From Propionispora sp. 2/2-37 (GTDB lineage Bacteria > Bacillota > Negativicutes > Propionisporales > Propionisporaceae), in NCBI RefSeq assembly GCF_001298735.1, contig NZ_CYSP01000011.1, forward strand, positions 1 through 64,000: DNA of 64,000 nt, given 5' to 3'. Positions 54,101 through 63,901 of this stretch are shown piece by piece (the first letter of the stretch is position 1; every line of letters begins with the position of its first letter). The position numbers and the translations under genes are program-made. Below the pieces are notes generated by a model that did not search any database, was not told where the DNA came from, and saw only the letters and a list, made by a program, of their open reading frames with translations.

Positions 54101-54446
54101 TGTTTTCGCCCCGGGCAATTCTCCCCAGAACATTCATTTTACGGGCGAACAGTTCGGTACTCTTGGCAGTCACCGTAAAATTGACAACATCAACCACCGG
54201 CATCTCAACGACTTCCACATCCGGCAGCAGGGTGCTCAAATCCCGTTCCAACTGGTCTATTGTTTCATGCGTTCCGGCAACCACAACCATAGTCCGGGGC
54301 ATGGCTTTAAACGCAGCGGATAGCATCAGGCTCTTCTGGCTTGCCGTAACCCCGTAAATAAGGCTTTGCCCTTCCGCAGCAGTAAGTCCGGTTATGGCCT
54401 GAACTATGGACGTATCTGTTTTTATCATATCGAATAATTTTTTCAT
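51153..54446 (-). CDS. mfd: Transcription-repair coupling factor Mfd
   Basis: Mfd removes stalled RNA polymerase and recruits UvrA. The 1097 residues have the UvrB-homology module at the N-terminus. A CarD-like RNA-polymerase interaction domain (about 455-530; [16 protein letters not shown]) follows. The RecG-like translocase carries [52 protein letters not shown] and [9 protein letters not shown]. A C-terminal TRCF domain ends the protein. The ATG at 54446 (behind GACGAGGTG) is chosen; the frame runs 7 codons further. fin lies upstream, as in Bacillus, but a terminator separates them. Confidence 0.97.
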   Translation of the reverse strand: [1097 protein letters not shown]

Positions 54447-54472
54447 AAGCACCTCGTCCCACAGCAAAAAGA

Positions 54473-54494
54473 GGCTTTAGCCAATGCTAAAGCC
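54473..54494 (-). terminator. Terminator of fin
   Basis: GGCTTTAGC and GCTAAAGCC form a 9-bp stem with a 4-nt loop, followed by TCTTTTTGC on the minus strand. A second hairpin (GCATC...GATGC) lies just upstream. Confidence 0.75.
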
Positions 54495-54559
54495 CTAAAT
54501 AGTATATGCATCTTTTTTTCATCAGATGCAGGCTATTAACAGCTTGGATGTATCATTTT

Positions 54560-54799
54560 CTAATGCAACAATCTGACCGTCTTAGCGATTGGCTGCTCAT
54601 CATTTAAACCCAGCATTTCAATACAGCTATCGCACAGGGACTGCACATACATGATGTTGGCATCCGTATCGACTTTAATTATATCTTGGCGTTCCTGCCC
54701 AGTCAAGCAATCAAAACCGAACTTTGCATCATCCACCTTATCTACTTCTATCTCCGCAATCGCTTCACCACAGCATTCACAGCTATAGTAGATTTTCAC
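54560..54799 (-). CDS. fin: Anti-sigma-F factor Fin (YabK)
   Basis: In Bacillus Fin is made in the forespore and inhibits sigma-F, aiding the switch to sigma-G. The 79 residues have two zinc-ribbon-like CXXC pairs, CECC near the N-terminus and CDSC near residue 56-59, and the family segment GFDCLTGQERQDIIKVD. Gene order with mfd matches Bacillus. GTG start behind GGAGGA. Confidence 0.9.
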   Translation of the reverse strand: MKIYYSCECCGEAIAEIEVDKVDDAKFGFDCLTGQERQDIIKVDTDANIMYVQSLCDSCIEMLGLNDEQPIAKTVRLLH

Positions 54800-54828
54800 T
54801 CAACCGTCCTCCAATATATACCGGGCAG

Positions 54829-55206
54829 CTACACCCTTCTTACCATTTGTGCATTCCATATTAAATGTGCTGCTATTCCTCCCAGCAGCGCCAGCCACAC
54901 ATTCCCGCTCAGAAACAGCAGCATAGCCGTCAACAGACCAAACAAAGCATGTCCGGCAATACTGCAGCCTGCCGCACGGTAGCGGTTTGTTCCGCCCGCC
55001 ATCAGGTCGTAAACGGCTTCAATGAGACCAAACAGAACATGTGTGGCCAATACGTCGGCCCCCAGATAAAATGCCGGCAAGGTTTTGGCACTTTCTTCAA
55101 TCGCGGGACTATAGGTAATCACCGTTTTAATCCCAACCAGCTTCAGCAACGCTTTATTAAGAAGAAAACTTAAGCCTGCCATTAAACCGGCAATCACATA
55201 GGCCAT
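54829..55206 (-). CDS. Small PrsW/CPBP-like intramembrane protease-like protein
   Basis: This 125-residue membrane protein has about four helices. It shows, in order, the motifs of PrsW/CPBP-type glutamic intramembrane proteases: EE-x2-K at Glu37-Glu38-Lys41 (AIEESAKTL), a second acidic site Glu63 in FGLIEAVYD, His86 in CSIAGHALFG and His114-x3-Asn118 in IAAHLIWN. PrsW of Bacillus, which cleaves anti-sigma factor RsiW, is much longer (about 220 residues), so this would be a minimal core. It lies 29 bp upstream of fin on the same strand and may be cotranscribed with it. Start ATG follows AAGGAGAGG. Proteolytic activity is inferred from motifs only. Confidence 0.55.
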   Translation of the reverse strand: MAYVIAGLMAGLSFLLNKALLKLVGIKTVITYSPAIEESAKTLPAFYLGADVLATHVLFGLIEAVYDLMAGGTNRYRAAGCSIAGHALFGLLTAMLLFLSGNVWLALLGGIAAHLIWNAQMVRRV

Positions 55207-55303
55207 CGTTACCTCTCCTTAAAAATGACATTATCATTATGTCCGGCCTGACCAGACTTTATACTTGCCTCAATGGCCCTAAATTGCTTGTCGATTGAGC
55301 CTA

Positions 55304-56215
55304 TTAGGGCAATGCCTGTATCGGATTAATTGGTACATCATTGATTCGCACCTCAAAATGCAGATGAGGTCCTGTCGAACGCCCCGTACTGCCCATATAG
55401 CCGACCAGTTCCCCTGTCTCTATATAACGTTTTTGATCAACTGCCGTTTGGGAAAGATGTCCGTACAGCGTAGTATAGCCCTGTCCATGTTCCAATATCA
55501 CGGTCTTCCCGTAACCGCCATACCAGCCGCTGTAAATCACCCTTCCTGCCAGCGCCGCCCGTACCGGAGTCCCCGCATCATTGGCAATATCAATTCCGGC
55601 ATGCAATTGTCCCCAGCGGTAACCAAACGGTGAAGAAATTTCTCCCTGCACAGGCCAGGCAAAGCGGATACCCTGACTTCTGGAGGCCGGCTGCAACTGC
55701 CGCAAAGGGCGCCTGCCGCCCGGTATAAAAAGCTGTTCCCCTTCCGTGATGGTATCGTCCTGATTGATCTTGCCATTAGCCAGGCAAATAGCCGTAAGAT
55801 CGGCTTCATACCTATGCGCTATATCCCACAGGGTATCACCGGAACGGACAGTGTGGATAACCCCTTTATCCGGTAAAATGAGCAATTCCTGGCCTACCTG
55901 CAAGATTTCACCGGCATTTTCATTTGCCCCCATGATCGTAGCAACATCAATATGATACTGCTCGGCTATACCGCTTAGGGTTTCCCCCTGGACAACAATA
56001 TGCCGGCGGATAGGTGCTATGCCGGAGACTGCTGTTTGTACAGGCGCCGCCGACGCCGTGACTTCGCCTTTTAATGGCTGCTTTGCCGGCACCGGAGTCA
56101 TAGGAGTCATAAATTCCCTATGGAGTATAAGCAAGCCCGTTCCCATACATAAAGCCGCCAGCAGCATAGCGGCAATCGCCTGCTTTTTTATCCTGCGTAA
56201 AGATTGGTAACGCAT
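55304..56215 (-). CDS. LysM-M23 peptidoglycan endopeptidase
   Basis: The roughly 303-residue secreted or membrane-anchored protein has an N-terminal helix (about 12-32) and two LysM repeats (about 70-112, IVVQGETLSGIAEQYHID; 115-162, HTVRSGDTLWDIAHRYEAD). The C-terminal LytM/M23 metallopeptidase domain has FGYRWGQLHAGIDIAND and GPHLHFEVR, which supply the zinc-binding His and Asp residues. It probably cleaves stem-peptide cross-links. It lies next to sporulation genes, so a role in spore wall or engulfment is possible but not shown. Several ATG/GTG codons near the 5' end make the exact start uncertain. Confidence 0.92.
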   Translation of the reverse strand: MRYQSLRRIKKQAIAAMLLAALCMGTGLLILHREFMTPMTPVPAKQPLKGEVTASAAPVQTAVSGIAPIRRHIVVQGETLSGIAEQYHIDVATIMGANENAGEILQVGQELLILPDKGVIHTVRSGDTLWDIAHRYEADLTAICLANGKINQDDTITEGEQLFIPGGRRPLRQLQPASRSQGIRFAWPVQGEISSPFGYRWGQLHAGIDIANDAGTPVRAALAGRVIYSGWYGGYGKTVILEHGQGYTTLYGHLSQTAVDQKRYIETGELVGYMGSTGRSTGPHLHFEVRINDVPINPIQALP

Positions 56216-56338
56216 TATCACGATCATCCCCGAACTTAGATAAGTTTACTCCTTCGTATATGATGAACGACACGTTGGTTAATTATGCATAAAATTGGTT
56301 CCATTTTCCCAATTATCCAGATAGCGGAAAATACGAAA

Positions 56339-56385
56339 AGGCGGTTCACCACTTCTGCAACCTGCACAGAAGAAGTAAACCGCCT
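56339..56385 (-). terminator. Terminator of the zinc-ribbon gene
   Basis: AGGCGGTT and AACCGCCT close an imperfect long hairpin (inner ACTTCT/AGAAGT arms). A TTTTCGTATTTT tract follows on the minus strand. Confidence 0.65.
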
Positions 56386-56429
56386 GTATTCTCTCACAAA
56401 GACCCGAACTCACACTTTTTGCGTTTTTG

Positions 56430-57104
56430 CTATTGATTATGTCGCGAGCATTTGGAAGGAATGAGTTCAATCACTTCCAATTCTTTCGCCTGCAGCAAAT
56501 CCTTTTCCGAAGCCGCAGGTACTGTCTGATGGCCACTGCAATGCCGGCATTGCAGTTCTATGCAATCCGGCAGAACGATAGCCTCAATTTCGGTAGAACC
56601 GCAGAGACAATAAATATGGCCTTTTTCCGCAATATCATGTATTTTATTGAGAATTTCAAATAAGATTTGAGGATTTTCGATATTTTCATCATAACCGTCC
56701 ATACTGTCCAGCCCATTACAGCTGTTTTCGCGAATCATTCGCTCAAACTCCTGTTTATGGTCGGCAATAATGGCCTCCAGCACTTCACGCTCTCCCATAA
56801 ATCCCAGTTCTATATTTTCATTGGGGCAATATATTTTATGAACGCTGTCCCTGTCGGTATATTTTCGCCCGATGGCTTTGCTGTCAAGGCAAATAATATG
56901 ACTGACTTCACAAACCACACAAGGAATTTTCAATAAATACTGGCTATGACAAACACCGGTAATGGTTGCCTGTATCTGGCCACAACTGCAGAGCAAATCC
57001 CGTGACTGTGCTTTTTTTACCGCAAACGCCGAAATATCGTGCGTATGAATCTTGCCACAGCGTGAACAATACAACGCCAGTGAGAACACTGTACGGATAA
57101 CCAC
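56430..57104 (-). CDS. Zinc-ribbon protein of unknown function (CpXC-like)
   Basis: The 224-residue cytoplasmic protein is rich in paired cysteines: CSRCG near the start, CSCG, CVVC, then CLCG and CRHC toward the C-terminus, indicating two or three zinc ribbons. The middle contains helices with a GYDENIENPQILFEILNKI segment. It resembles CpXC-type proteins but I cannot assign a function. I start it at a GTG at 57104, since AGGAGGGG lies 7 nt upstream; the longer frame begins at 57197 in the spo0F terminator area. It lies between spo0F and the LysM peptidase and has its own terminator. Confidence 0.6.
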   Translation of the reverse strand: MVIRTVFSLALYCSRCGKIHTHDISAFAVKKAQSRDLLCSCGQIQATITGVCHSQYLLKIPCVVCEVSHIICLDSKAIGRKYTDRDSVHKIYCPNENIELGFMGEREVLEAIIADHKQEFERMIRENSCNGLDSMDGYDENIENPQILFEILNKIHDIAEKGHIYCLCGSTEIEAIVLPDCIELQCRHCSGHQTVPAASEKDLLQAKELEVIELIPSKCSRHNQ

Positions 57105-57173
57105 ACCATATCCCCTCCTCTGCCTTACATCTTCGCCAAGAATGCTAAAATTCCTGCCTGAATATATAAACAG

Positions 57174-57205
57174 GACCGGATAAAGGCCAAACGCCATATC
57201 CGGTC
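57174..57205 (-). terminator. Terminator of spo0F
   Basis: GACCGGAT and ATCCGGTC enclose an inner GGC/GCC hairpin; CTGTTTATATATTC follows on the minus strand. Confidence 0.65.
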
Positions 57206-57230
57206 ACAAGGCTTGTTAACGATAGCACAC

Positions 57231-57638
57231 TTATCCAATCATAAGTTCACTTGCTGCACTGCCGGTTATATTATCCGCAATCATCCGGCACACCGTCACA
57301 ATATCAAACGGTTTAGTGATATAAGCATAAGCTCCCATCTCCCGGGCCTGATTAACCAATTCCAGTTCACCATAAGCCGTCATCATGATGACTTTTTCTT
57401 CCTGATGCATGGATTGCAACTCCTTAAGAGTTTCAATTCCATCCATGCCGGGCATTTTCATGTCCATCAAAATAACTGCCGGATTGGTTTCTTTCGCCCG
57501 TTGCACGCCCTCATAGCCATTGCCTGCAGTAATAACTTCATATCCCTCATCCGTTAATACTTCAGTTAACAGTCGCCTGATTCCCGGTTGGTCGTCAATA
57601 ACCAGTACTTTGGACTTAGCCGCAGTCTTTGCTGACAT
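57231..57638 (-). CDS. spo0F: Sporulation phosphorelay response regulator Spo0F
   Basis: This is a stand-alone receiver domain that passes phosphate from sporulation kinases to Spo0B or Spo0A. The 135 residues carry VLVIDDQPGIRRLL, AVILMDMKMPGMDG with the phosphoacceptor aspartate, MMTAYGE and YITKPFDI. There is no output domain. In Bacillus spo0F lies just downstream of pyrG; here four genes intervene. The ATG at 57638 follows GGGTGA; the frame extends 15 codons upstream. Confidence 0.9.
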   Translation of the reverse strand: MSAKTAAKSKVLVIDDQPGIRRLLTEVLTDEGYEVITAGNGYEGVQRAKETNPAVILMDMKMPGMDGIETLKELQSMHQEEKVIMMTAYGELELVNQAREMGAYAYITKPFDIVTVCRMIADNITGSAASELMIG

Positions 57639-57799
57639 TTTTTTCACCCTGCCTCTATTTTCATATTTTACTAAAATATTCATTATTTATAGTTATTCGC
57701 ACTCAATGACAAATATCCTTCCGCCATTTGGAAATAATTGTATTTTTTAAAAAGTTTCTGTATCTTCAGTCAGCGAACCGGCAGGAGGACATGATGTTG

Positions 57800-60130
57800 T
57801 TAGCGGCCCTGCAGCCAGGACAGCAATTGATAGACAGCCCCACTGTGATATACCTTCATGGTATATACGGCATCTTTGTCCACTGTAAACTCTATATCAT
57901 TGAAAGGAGTCGGCAGCCCCCAGGTACTGTAAACCGAGCGGCCGTTTTTCAAAATACTGATACGATAGGCACTGTCCCGCAGATAGAGGGGGTATTTCAT
58001 GCGGACGGTATGTATGTGACCGGCATCCCGGGGGATTCCCTTTCCCAATAGCCGGACAGCATACTCGGCTACCCCAAAAGAATCAGACAACCGCTCGCCA
58101 TATACGGCCTCAAGGTCCGGGGTGTAATAATCAATATACGCCCGTACCAATTCACTGGCTGTAGCAAACGTTATGATCCCCCGGTCGGCATACTGCCGGC
58201 GCAAATAGGCCAGATGGTCTTCCAATGCTTTAAATTGGCCTCCTTCGAGACTTTTCCAGCCACTCTGCCCCATGATGAACATAGCGTGCGTAAAACCGGT
58301 TATGGCATGCACTCCCGGTTTTACGCTGCCACCGTCCATAAAATACCGTACTCCCTGATCGGCTTTTTCATTCATGGCAGCCGCCGGGTCCCTGTCATAG
58401 GCGATCCACTGCCGGGGAGTAGGTTTAAATTCCACCATCCCGATCTGCGAAAACTCTTCCGCCGGCGTGTTGATATCATCCGTTTTAGTAAAATAGATCT
58501 CTTTACCATAATCTCCGGCAATAGGACCGCCCATATTGCCGTCAGCATCGCCGGACCCCCACAGCCCCACCTTCCGGCAAGCCCGGATGCTCATCTGTTC
58601 ATCCTGACTGCCGTTACCAAAATCAAAAGACCCGGCACGCTCCGACAGTAACTGCCCCTGCCCCGATCCGGCAGAAAGTTCGTCCATAATCCGCTGGTAC
58701 GCATACAGTGTCCCGGTACGGCTGGCATAATCGGAAAAATCACCTTCAGTTGATTCCGAATGAGCCCAGCCGTGGTGCAGATGATTGCCCCAGAACCCGT
58801 TTACAGCCGGCTCATAGGATAAATGATTGCCCGGCAGGGCAGGGTCATAATCAAGATGCAGATGGACGGCATATTCATGGCCGTGTTTGCTTTGTTCCTG
58901 AACCGAACGGCGTATCCGGTCAATGACTCGCGGCCATTCTCCGCTAACAGACCGGGTTGCCGCCCACTCGGCTCCTTTCATTGCCGGCCAGGCAGTATAA
59001 TGGGTCCATTTTGCACCATATGTTTCGGCTATTGCATTTAATCTTTCCGATTTTTGCAGCAGTTGCACGCTGAACTCCTCCGGGTCCAGCCAGCCGTTGG
59101 CATTGCCCCAGGCTACCGGGTAGCCCGCCGAATCAATGGGTTCCAGATCTTCCGTCATGACATAATAGATTTTCCCCGGTTCTTTATCCGTAACCGCAAT
59201 AGAAGAGACCTGATAGGCAACGTCATTGACGGTCAGCACCACCGGCCAGGGTCGGTTAAAATTCACGGCATCCGGACGCTGCGCCTTAATCCGCCAGATC
59301 AGCTTTTGGGTCTTTCCCGGAGCAAGCTGCCGTATGGTTTGACTGTTCTCACCCTCCGCCAGCAGCCCATACCCTTCAGGTTCCTTAAAGGCCGCTTCTA
59401 TGTTTTCCTGCGGCTTCCGGCTGATATTCGTCAAATCGGCTTCCAGTACTACCGTGTCTCCAAGACTGACGTCATAGCGCTGCTGCGGCCCGGACAAACG
59501 GAAAGCTTTGGTTTTGTCCTCATAGCCCGACATGTCCCGCACATAGGTATGCTGCCCCTGCCCGACGATAACCCGCAGGCGGTAGATGGCAGCAACAGCC
59601 GGATTATATCCCGGAATATGGGTTTTCAACAGCAGTTCCGGCTCAACCGTCATCACTTCCGGACGCCCCTCGTAATTGTCGCACCTCCGGTAGTCCAGCC
59701 ATTTTTCCTGCGAACTTCCGGCAGCCAATGTGCCGGTATAGACATAACCGACGCTGCCTATTTCCCGGCCGGCCTGATCCAAAGCCGTCACCACAAGCTG
59801 TCCGGTTCCCTGAGTGGACAAAAACTCGATACTGATGTGAAAAGCAGCCGTTACATCCGCCTTAAGCTCCAGAGCATATTCAATCTTTCCCTCCCTGCCG
59901 GCAGCCAGTTCCACGATCGGCGTATCCGGTTTGTCCGCTTCCCGCAGTTCCCGGACTACATTACCGCTCCCTTCCTCTTTAATCCGGTCCATAATGCCCA
60001 GTTGCGTCACCTCCGACTGATCTACCGGGGTCAGTCCGGCCATCGCCGGCCGGCCGGAATTTACCCTGTCGCAGCCGGCAAAAAGCAGCGCCGTTAACAG
60101 CGCTGCCACCATCACATGTGATCTCATCAT
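57800..60130 (-). CDS. Large lipoprotein with polysaccharide-deacetylase-like domain
   Basis: This 776-residue protein has a lipoprotein signal (AALLTALLFAGC, Cys at about 20). The N-terminal half (about 30-330) is beta-rich with a segment like an extracellular NEW3/Ig domain (LEADLTNISRKPQENIEAAF). The C-terminal half has YYVMTEDLEPID, HGHEYAVHLHLDYDP and GIITFATASELVRAYIDYY, recalling metal-dependent polysaccharide deacetylases and other glycoside hydrolase/deacetylase-fold proteins. Exact family not recognised. It probably acts on an extracellular glycan. It lies between the Yip1 gene and spo0F, 28 bp after the former, and may be part of the sppA-Yip1 operon. Confidence 0.65.
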   Translation of the reverse strand: MMRSHVMVAALLTALLFAGCDRVNSGRPAMAGLTPVDQSEVTQLGIMDRIKEEGSGNVVRELREADKPDTPIVELAAGREGKIEYALELKADVTAAFHISIEFLSTQGTGQLVVTALDQAGREIGSVGYVYTGTLAAGSSQEKWLDYRRCDNYEGRPEVMTVEPELLLKTHIPGYNPAVAAIYRLRVIVGQGQHTYVRDMSGYEDKTKAFRLSGPQQRYDVSLGDTVVLEADLTNISRKPQENIEAAFKEPEGYGLLAEGENSQTIRQLAPGKTQKLIWRIKAQRPDAVNFNRPWPVVLTVNDVAYQVSSIAVTDKEPGKIYYVMTEDLEPIDSAGYPVAWGNANGWLDPEEFSVQLLQKSERLNAIAETYGAKWTHYTAWPAMKGAEWAATRSVSGEWPRVIDRIRRSVQEQSKHGHEYAVHLHLDYDPALPGNHLSYEPAVNGFWGNHLHHGWAHSESTEGDFSDYASRTGTLYAYQRIMDELSAGSGQGQLLSERAGSFDFGNGSQDEQMSIRACRKVGLWGSGDADGNMGGPIAGDYGKEIYFTKTDDINTPAEEFSQIGMVEFKPTPRQWIAYDRDPAAAMNEKADQGVRYFMDGGSVKPGVHAITGFTHAMFIMGQSGWKSLEGGQFKALEDHLAYLRRQYADRGIITFATASELVRAYIDYYTPDLEAVYGERLSDSFGVAEYAVRLLGKGIPRDAGHIHTVRMKYPLYLRDSAYRISILKNGRSVYSTWGLPTPFNDIEFTVDKDAVYTMKVYHSGAVYQLLSWLQGR

Positions 60131-60157
60131 CTATCCGACCTTGCTTTCTATCGAAAT

Positions 60158-60742
60158 CTATATTACAGTCGACGGCCAGGGAATCACCAGGGCGGAAACA
60201 AGAACCACCAGCACGGCTGCAATCACCATACCGGCCAGCATGGGCGTAAGCAGTATCAAGGTTGCCTTGGCTGTCGAAATACGGTAGGTCCCCTTAAAGG
60301 CATACACATTCAGCAGCAGGTTCCAGAATATGATAACCAGAAAGGAAACGGCCAGTAAAACAGGCCGGATGACTTCCGGCATTAACGACGAAAATACCCA
60401 CAGCGGAACGAACAGCACCCGGGGAAAGTGGGCAAACCCTAAAGCAGCCAACAGTCCCAATACGCTACCCCGTCCGCCGAAAAACTCCGCAACCAGGTGC
60501 CAGACGGCGGCTCCTAAAATCCAGACCAGCAAGCTGCCCAGCAGTTCGAAGGTCAGCACAACCCCTGCCGCCTGCTGAAAGCCGCCGGTTTTCAGGCTGA
60601 AATAAAGTGCCCACATCGGAATCAGCACACTAACGAAGACCACTAATACCGACTGCAGGATATTTTGATTGTCCGCAATTTTGCGCATGGCCTCCTGCGG
60701 CCGGAACAACACATCATACACATTCTCAAACAGCGTATCCAT
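60158..60742 (-). CDS. Yip1-family membrane protein
   Basis: This 194-residue membrane protein has five helices after a short cytoplasmic N-terminus, VYDVLFRPQEAMRKIADNQN, typical of bacterial Yip1-domain proteins. The helices include QSVLVVFVSVLIPMWALYFS and LLGSLLVWILGAAVWHLVAE. The start overlaps the sppA stop codon (TAATG), so it is translationally coupled to sppA; GCAGGTGG is the ribosome site. Function unknown; perhaps membrane trafficking or a partner of SppA. Confidence 0.8.
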   Translation of the reverse strand: MDTLFENVYDVLFRPQEAMRKIADNQNILQSVLVVFVSVLIPMWALYFSLKTGGFQQAAGVVLTFELLGSLLVWILGAAVWHLVAEFFGGRGSVLGLLAALGFAHFPRVLFVPLWVFSSLMPEVIRPVLLAVSFLVIIFWNLLLNVYAFKGTYRISTAKATLILLTPMLAGMVIAAVLVVLVSALVIPWPSTVI

Positions 60743-61692
60743 TATTCCACCTGCCATTTTTCCGGCATGGCCAGCGGTGCAACAACCGGCAGTTCATTTT
60801 GCAGTCCGTTCTGCAGTCGATCCAACAGCAGTTGCTTTATATCCATGCTGCCCGTGGCACCAAGCAGCATGGACCAGGGGGACAGCTTGCCATACTCTTT
60901 GATTTGTGGTTTTCCCGGTATGCCGGCCAGTTTCGCCGCACCTTCAATCGCGTCGTACATATTGCCCAGTTCATCCACTAGGCCGGCGGCCTTAGCCTGA
61001 TTGCCGGTATAAATACGTCCGTCGGCCAGTTGACGTACCTTATCCGGTTCCATACTCCTTCCTGTGGCAACCACCTCGACAAACTGATTATACATATCAT
61101 CCACCATAGCCTGAATGATGGCCCGCTCCTCATCCGTCATCGGACGGTCCGGCGACATGATATCTTTATGCGGTCCACTCTTAATCTTCCCCTGCCGAAT
61201 ACCAATTTTCTTATACAGTTCCTCCCAGTTGGCATACGGCATATACACGCCGATACTGCCCGTCAGGGTGGCGGGATTGGCATAGATTTTATCCGTACAG
61301 GCTGCCAGCCAGTACCCGCCGGAAGCCGCCATGTCGCCCATCGAAGTAACAATAACCTTGCCGCTCTGCCTGATCTTCTGCAGTTCCTCGCCCACCTCCT
61401 GGGAAGCCGGCGCACTGCCGCCCGGGCTGTTAATCCGGAGCACAATGGCCCGCACGGCCTTATCATCCCTGGCTTCATGCAGTTGTTTGATCAGATTGTC
61501 GGTACTGCCGTACTCGGACAACAAGGAAGTTTGCCCGCGCCCGCCCATGATAACACCGTCCACATAAATAACGGCAATGGTCGGCTTTTCTGTCAGTTCT
61601 TTCTGGTGAAACCGTGGAAAAATAAAGGCTGCAGCAAGTAACGATACCGCGATGATGCCGACAATAACCAATACTACCGTCTTCTTATACAT
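60742..61692 (-). CDS. sppA: Signal peptide peptidase SppA
   Basis: SppA degrades remnant signal peptides in the membrane. The 316-residue short form resembles Bacillus SppA, with one N-terminal helix (about 5-26). The ClpP-like fold carries RINSPGGSAPASQEV and VTSMGDMAASGGYWLAAC (Ser nucleophile). ANPATLTGSIGVYMPYANWEELYKKIGI and the following basic segment hold the general-base lysine. Ribosome site TTGGAGG. It is first in a sppA-Yip1-lipoprotein set. Confidence 0.95.
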   Translation of the reverse strand: MYKKTVVLVIVGIIAVSLLAAAFIFPRFHQKELTEKPTIAVIYVDGVIMGGRGQTSLLSEYGSTDNLIKQLHEARDDKAVRAIVLRINSPGGSAPASQEVGEELQKIRQSGKVIVTSMGDMAASGGYWLAACTDKIYANPATLTGSIGVYMPYANWEELYKKIGIRQGKIKSGPHKDIMSPDRPMTDEERAIIQAMVDDMYNQFVEVVATGRSMEPDKVRQLADGRIYTGNQAKAAGLVDELGNMYDAIEGAAKLAGIPGKPQIKEYGKLSPWSMLLGATGSMDIKQLLLDRLQNGLQNELPVVAPLAMPEKWQVE

Positions 61693-61769
61693 GGCTTTCC
61701 TCCAATTATGGTTTATCTAGACCGCCTGAAAATATAACCTGCCGGTAAGGATACAAAGAAACTGCCGGG

Positions 61770-63497
<1,728 letters not shown>

Positions 63498-63547
63498 TCA
63501 ATTTATCACGCTGATAATTTTATACTTGCCACATAACCGGTGTCAAG

Positions 63548-63901
63548 TCATTCCGTGTCGATTTCCTCGGTTTGTTCCAAGGAGTCCTGTTGAAATTCTT
63601 CCAGCAACCGGTTACGACGGCGCTGGGAAGCCGACGGTACCGCAGCCTCTTCCCCGGCCGTGGCTTTTCCGGCAGCCCGGGGCGTCCATTCCGCCAGTCC
63701 CCACATGCCCTTGCCCATATGTACAAACCGGCTGTCCATATTGATTTGCGTATGGACGCCGGCAATCGCATAAGCCGATGCCCTGGTGCTGCCTGTTTTT
63801 GATTCCAGCGCTTTCACTATCAGTTCTTTAAAATACATAGGCTGTTTATGTTGCTGTAAAATCGCATGCACCATTTCAATTTCACTATTTTGATTTGTCA
63901 T
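63548..63901 (-). CDS. rpoE: RNA polymerase delta subunit (RpoE), short form
   Basis: The 117-residue protein has the N-terminal winged-helix (HARE-HTH) domain of the delta subunit: EIEMVHAILQQHKQPMYFKELI, ASAYAIAGVHTQINMDSRFVHMGKGMWGLAEW. It has only a short, mixed-charge C-terminal tail. The Bacillus protein (about 173 residues) has a long, strongly acidic tail that drives nucleic-acid displacement. Adjacent to pyrG as expected. Ribosome site GGGGGAGA. Confidence 0.85.
   Translation of the reverse strand: MTNQNSEIEMVHAILQQHKQPMYFKELIVKALESKTGSTRASAYAIAGVHTQINMDSRFVHMGKGMWGLAEWTPRAAGKATAGEEAAVPSASQRRRNRLLEEFQQDSLEQTEEIDTE

Noticed and set aside
59054..60097. 347-codon plus-strand open frame
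   Set aside because: It lies wholly antisense to the large lipoprotein gene and its translation has no recognisable domain. The minus-strand product has a clear lipobox and domain signatures.
61030..61641. 203-codon plus-strand open frame
   Set aside because: Antisense shadow of sppA, whose active-site motifs are intact on the minus strand.
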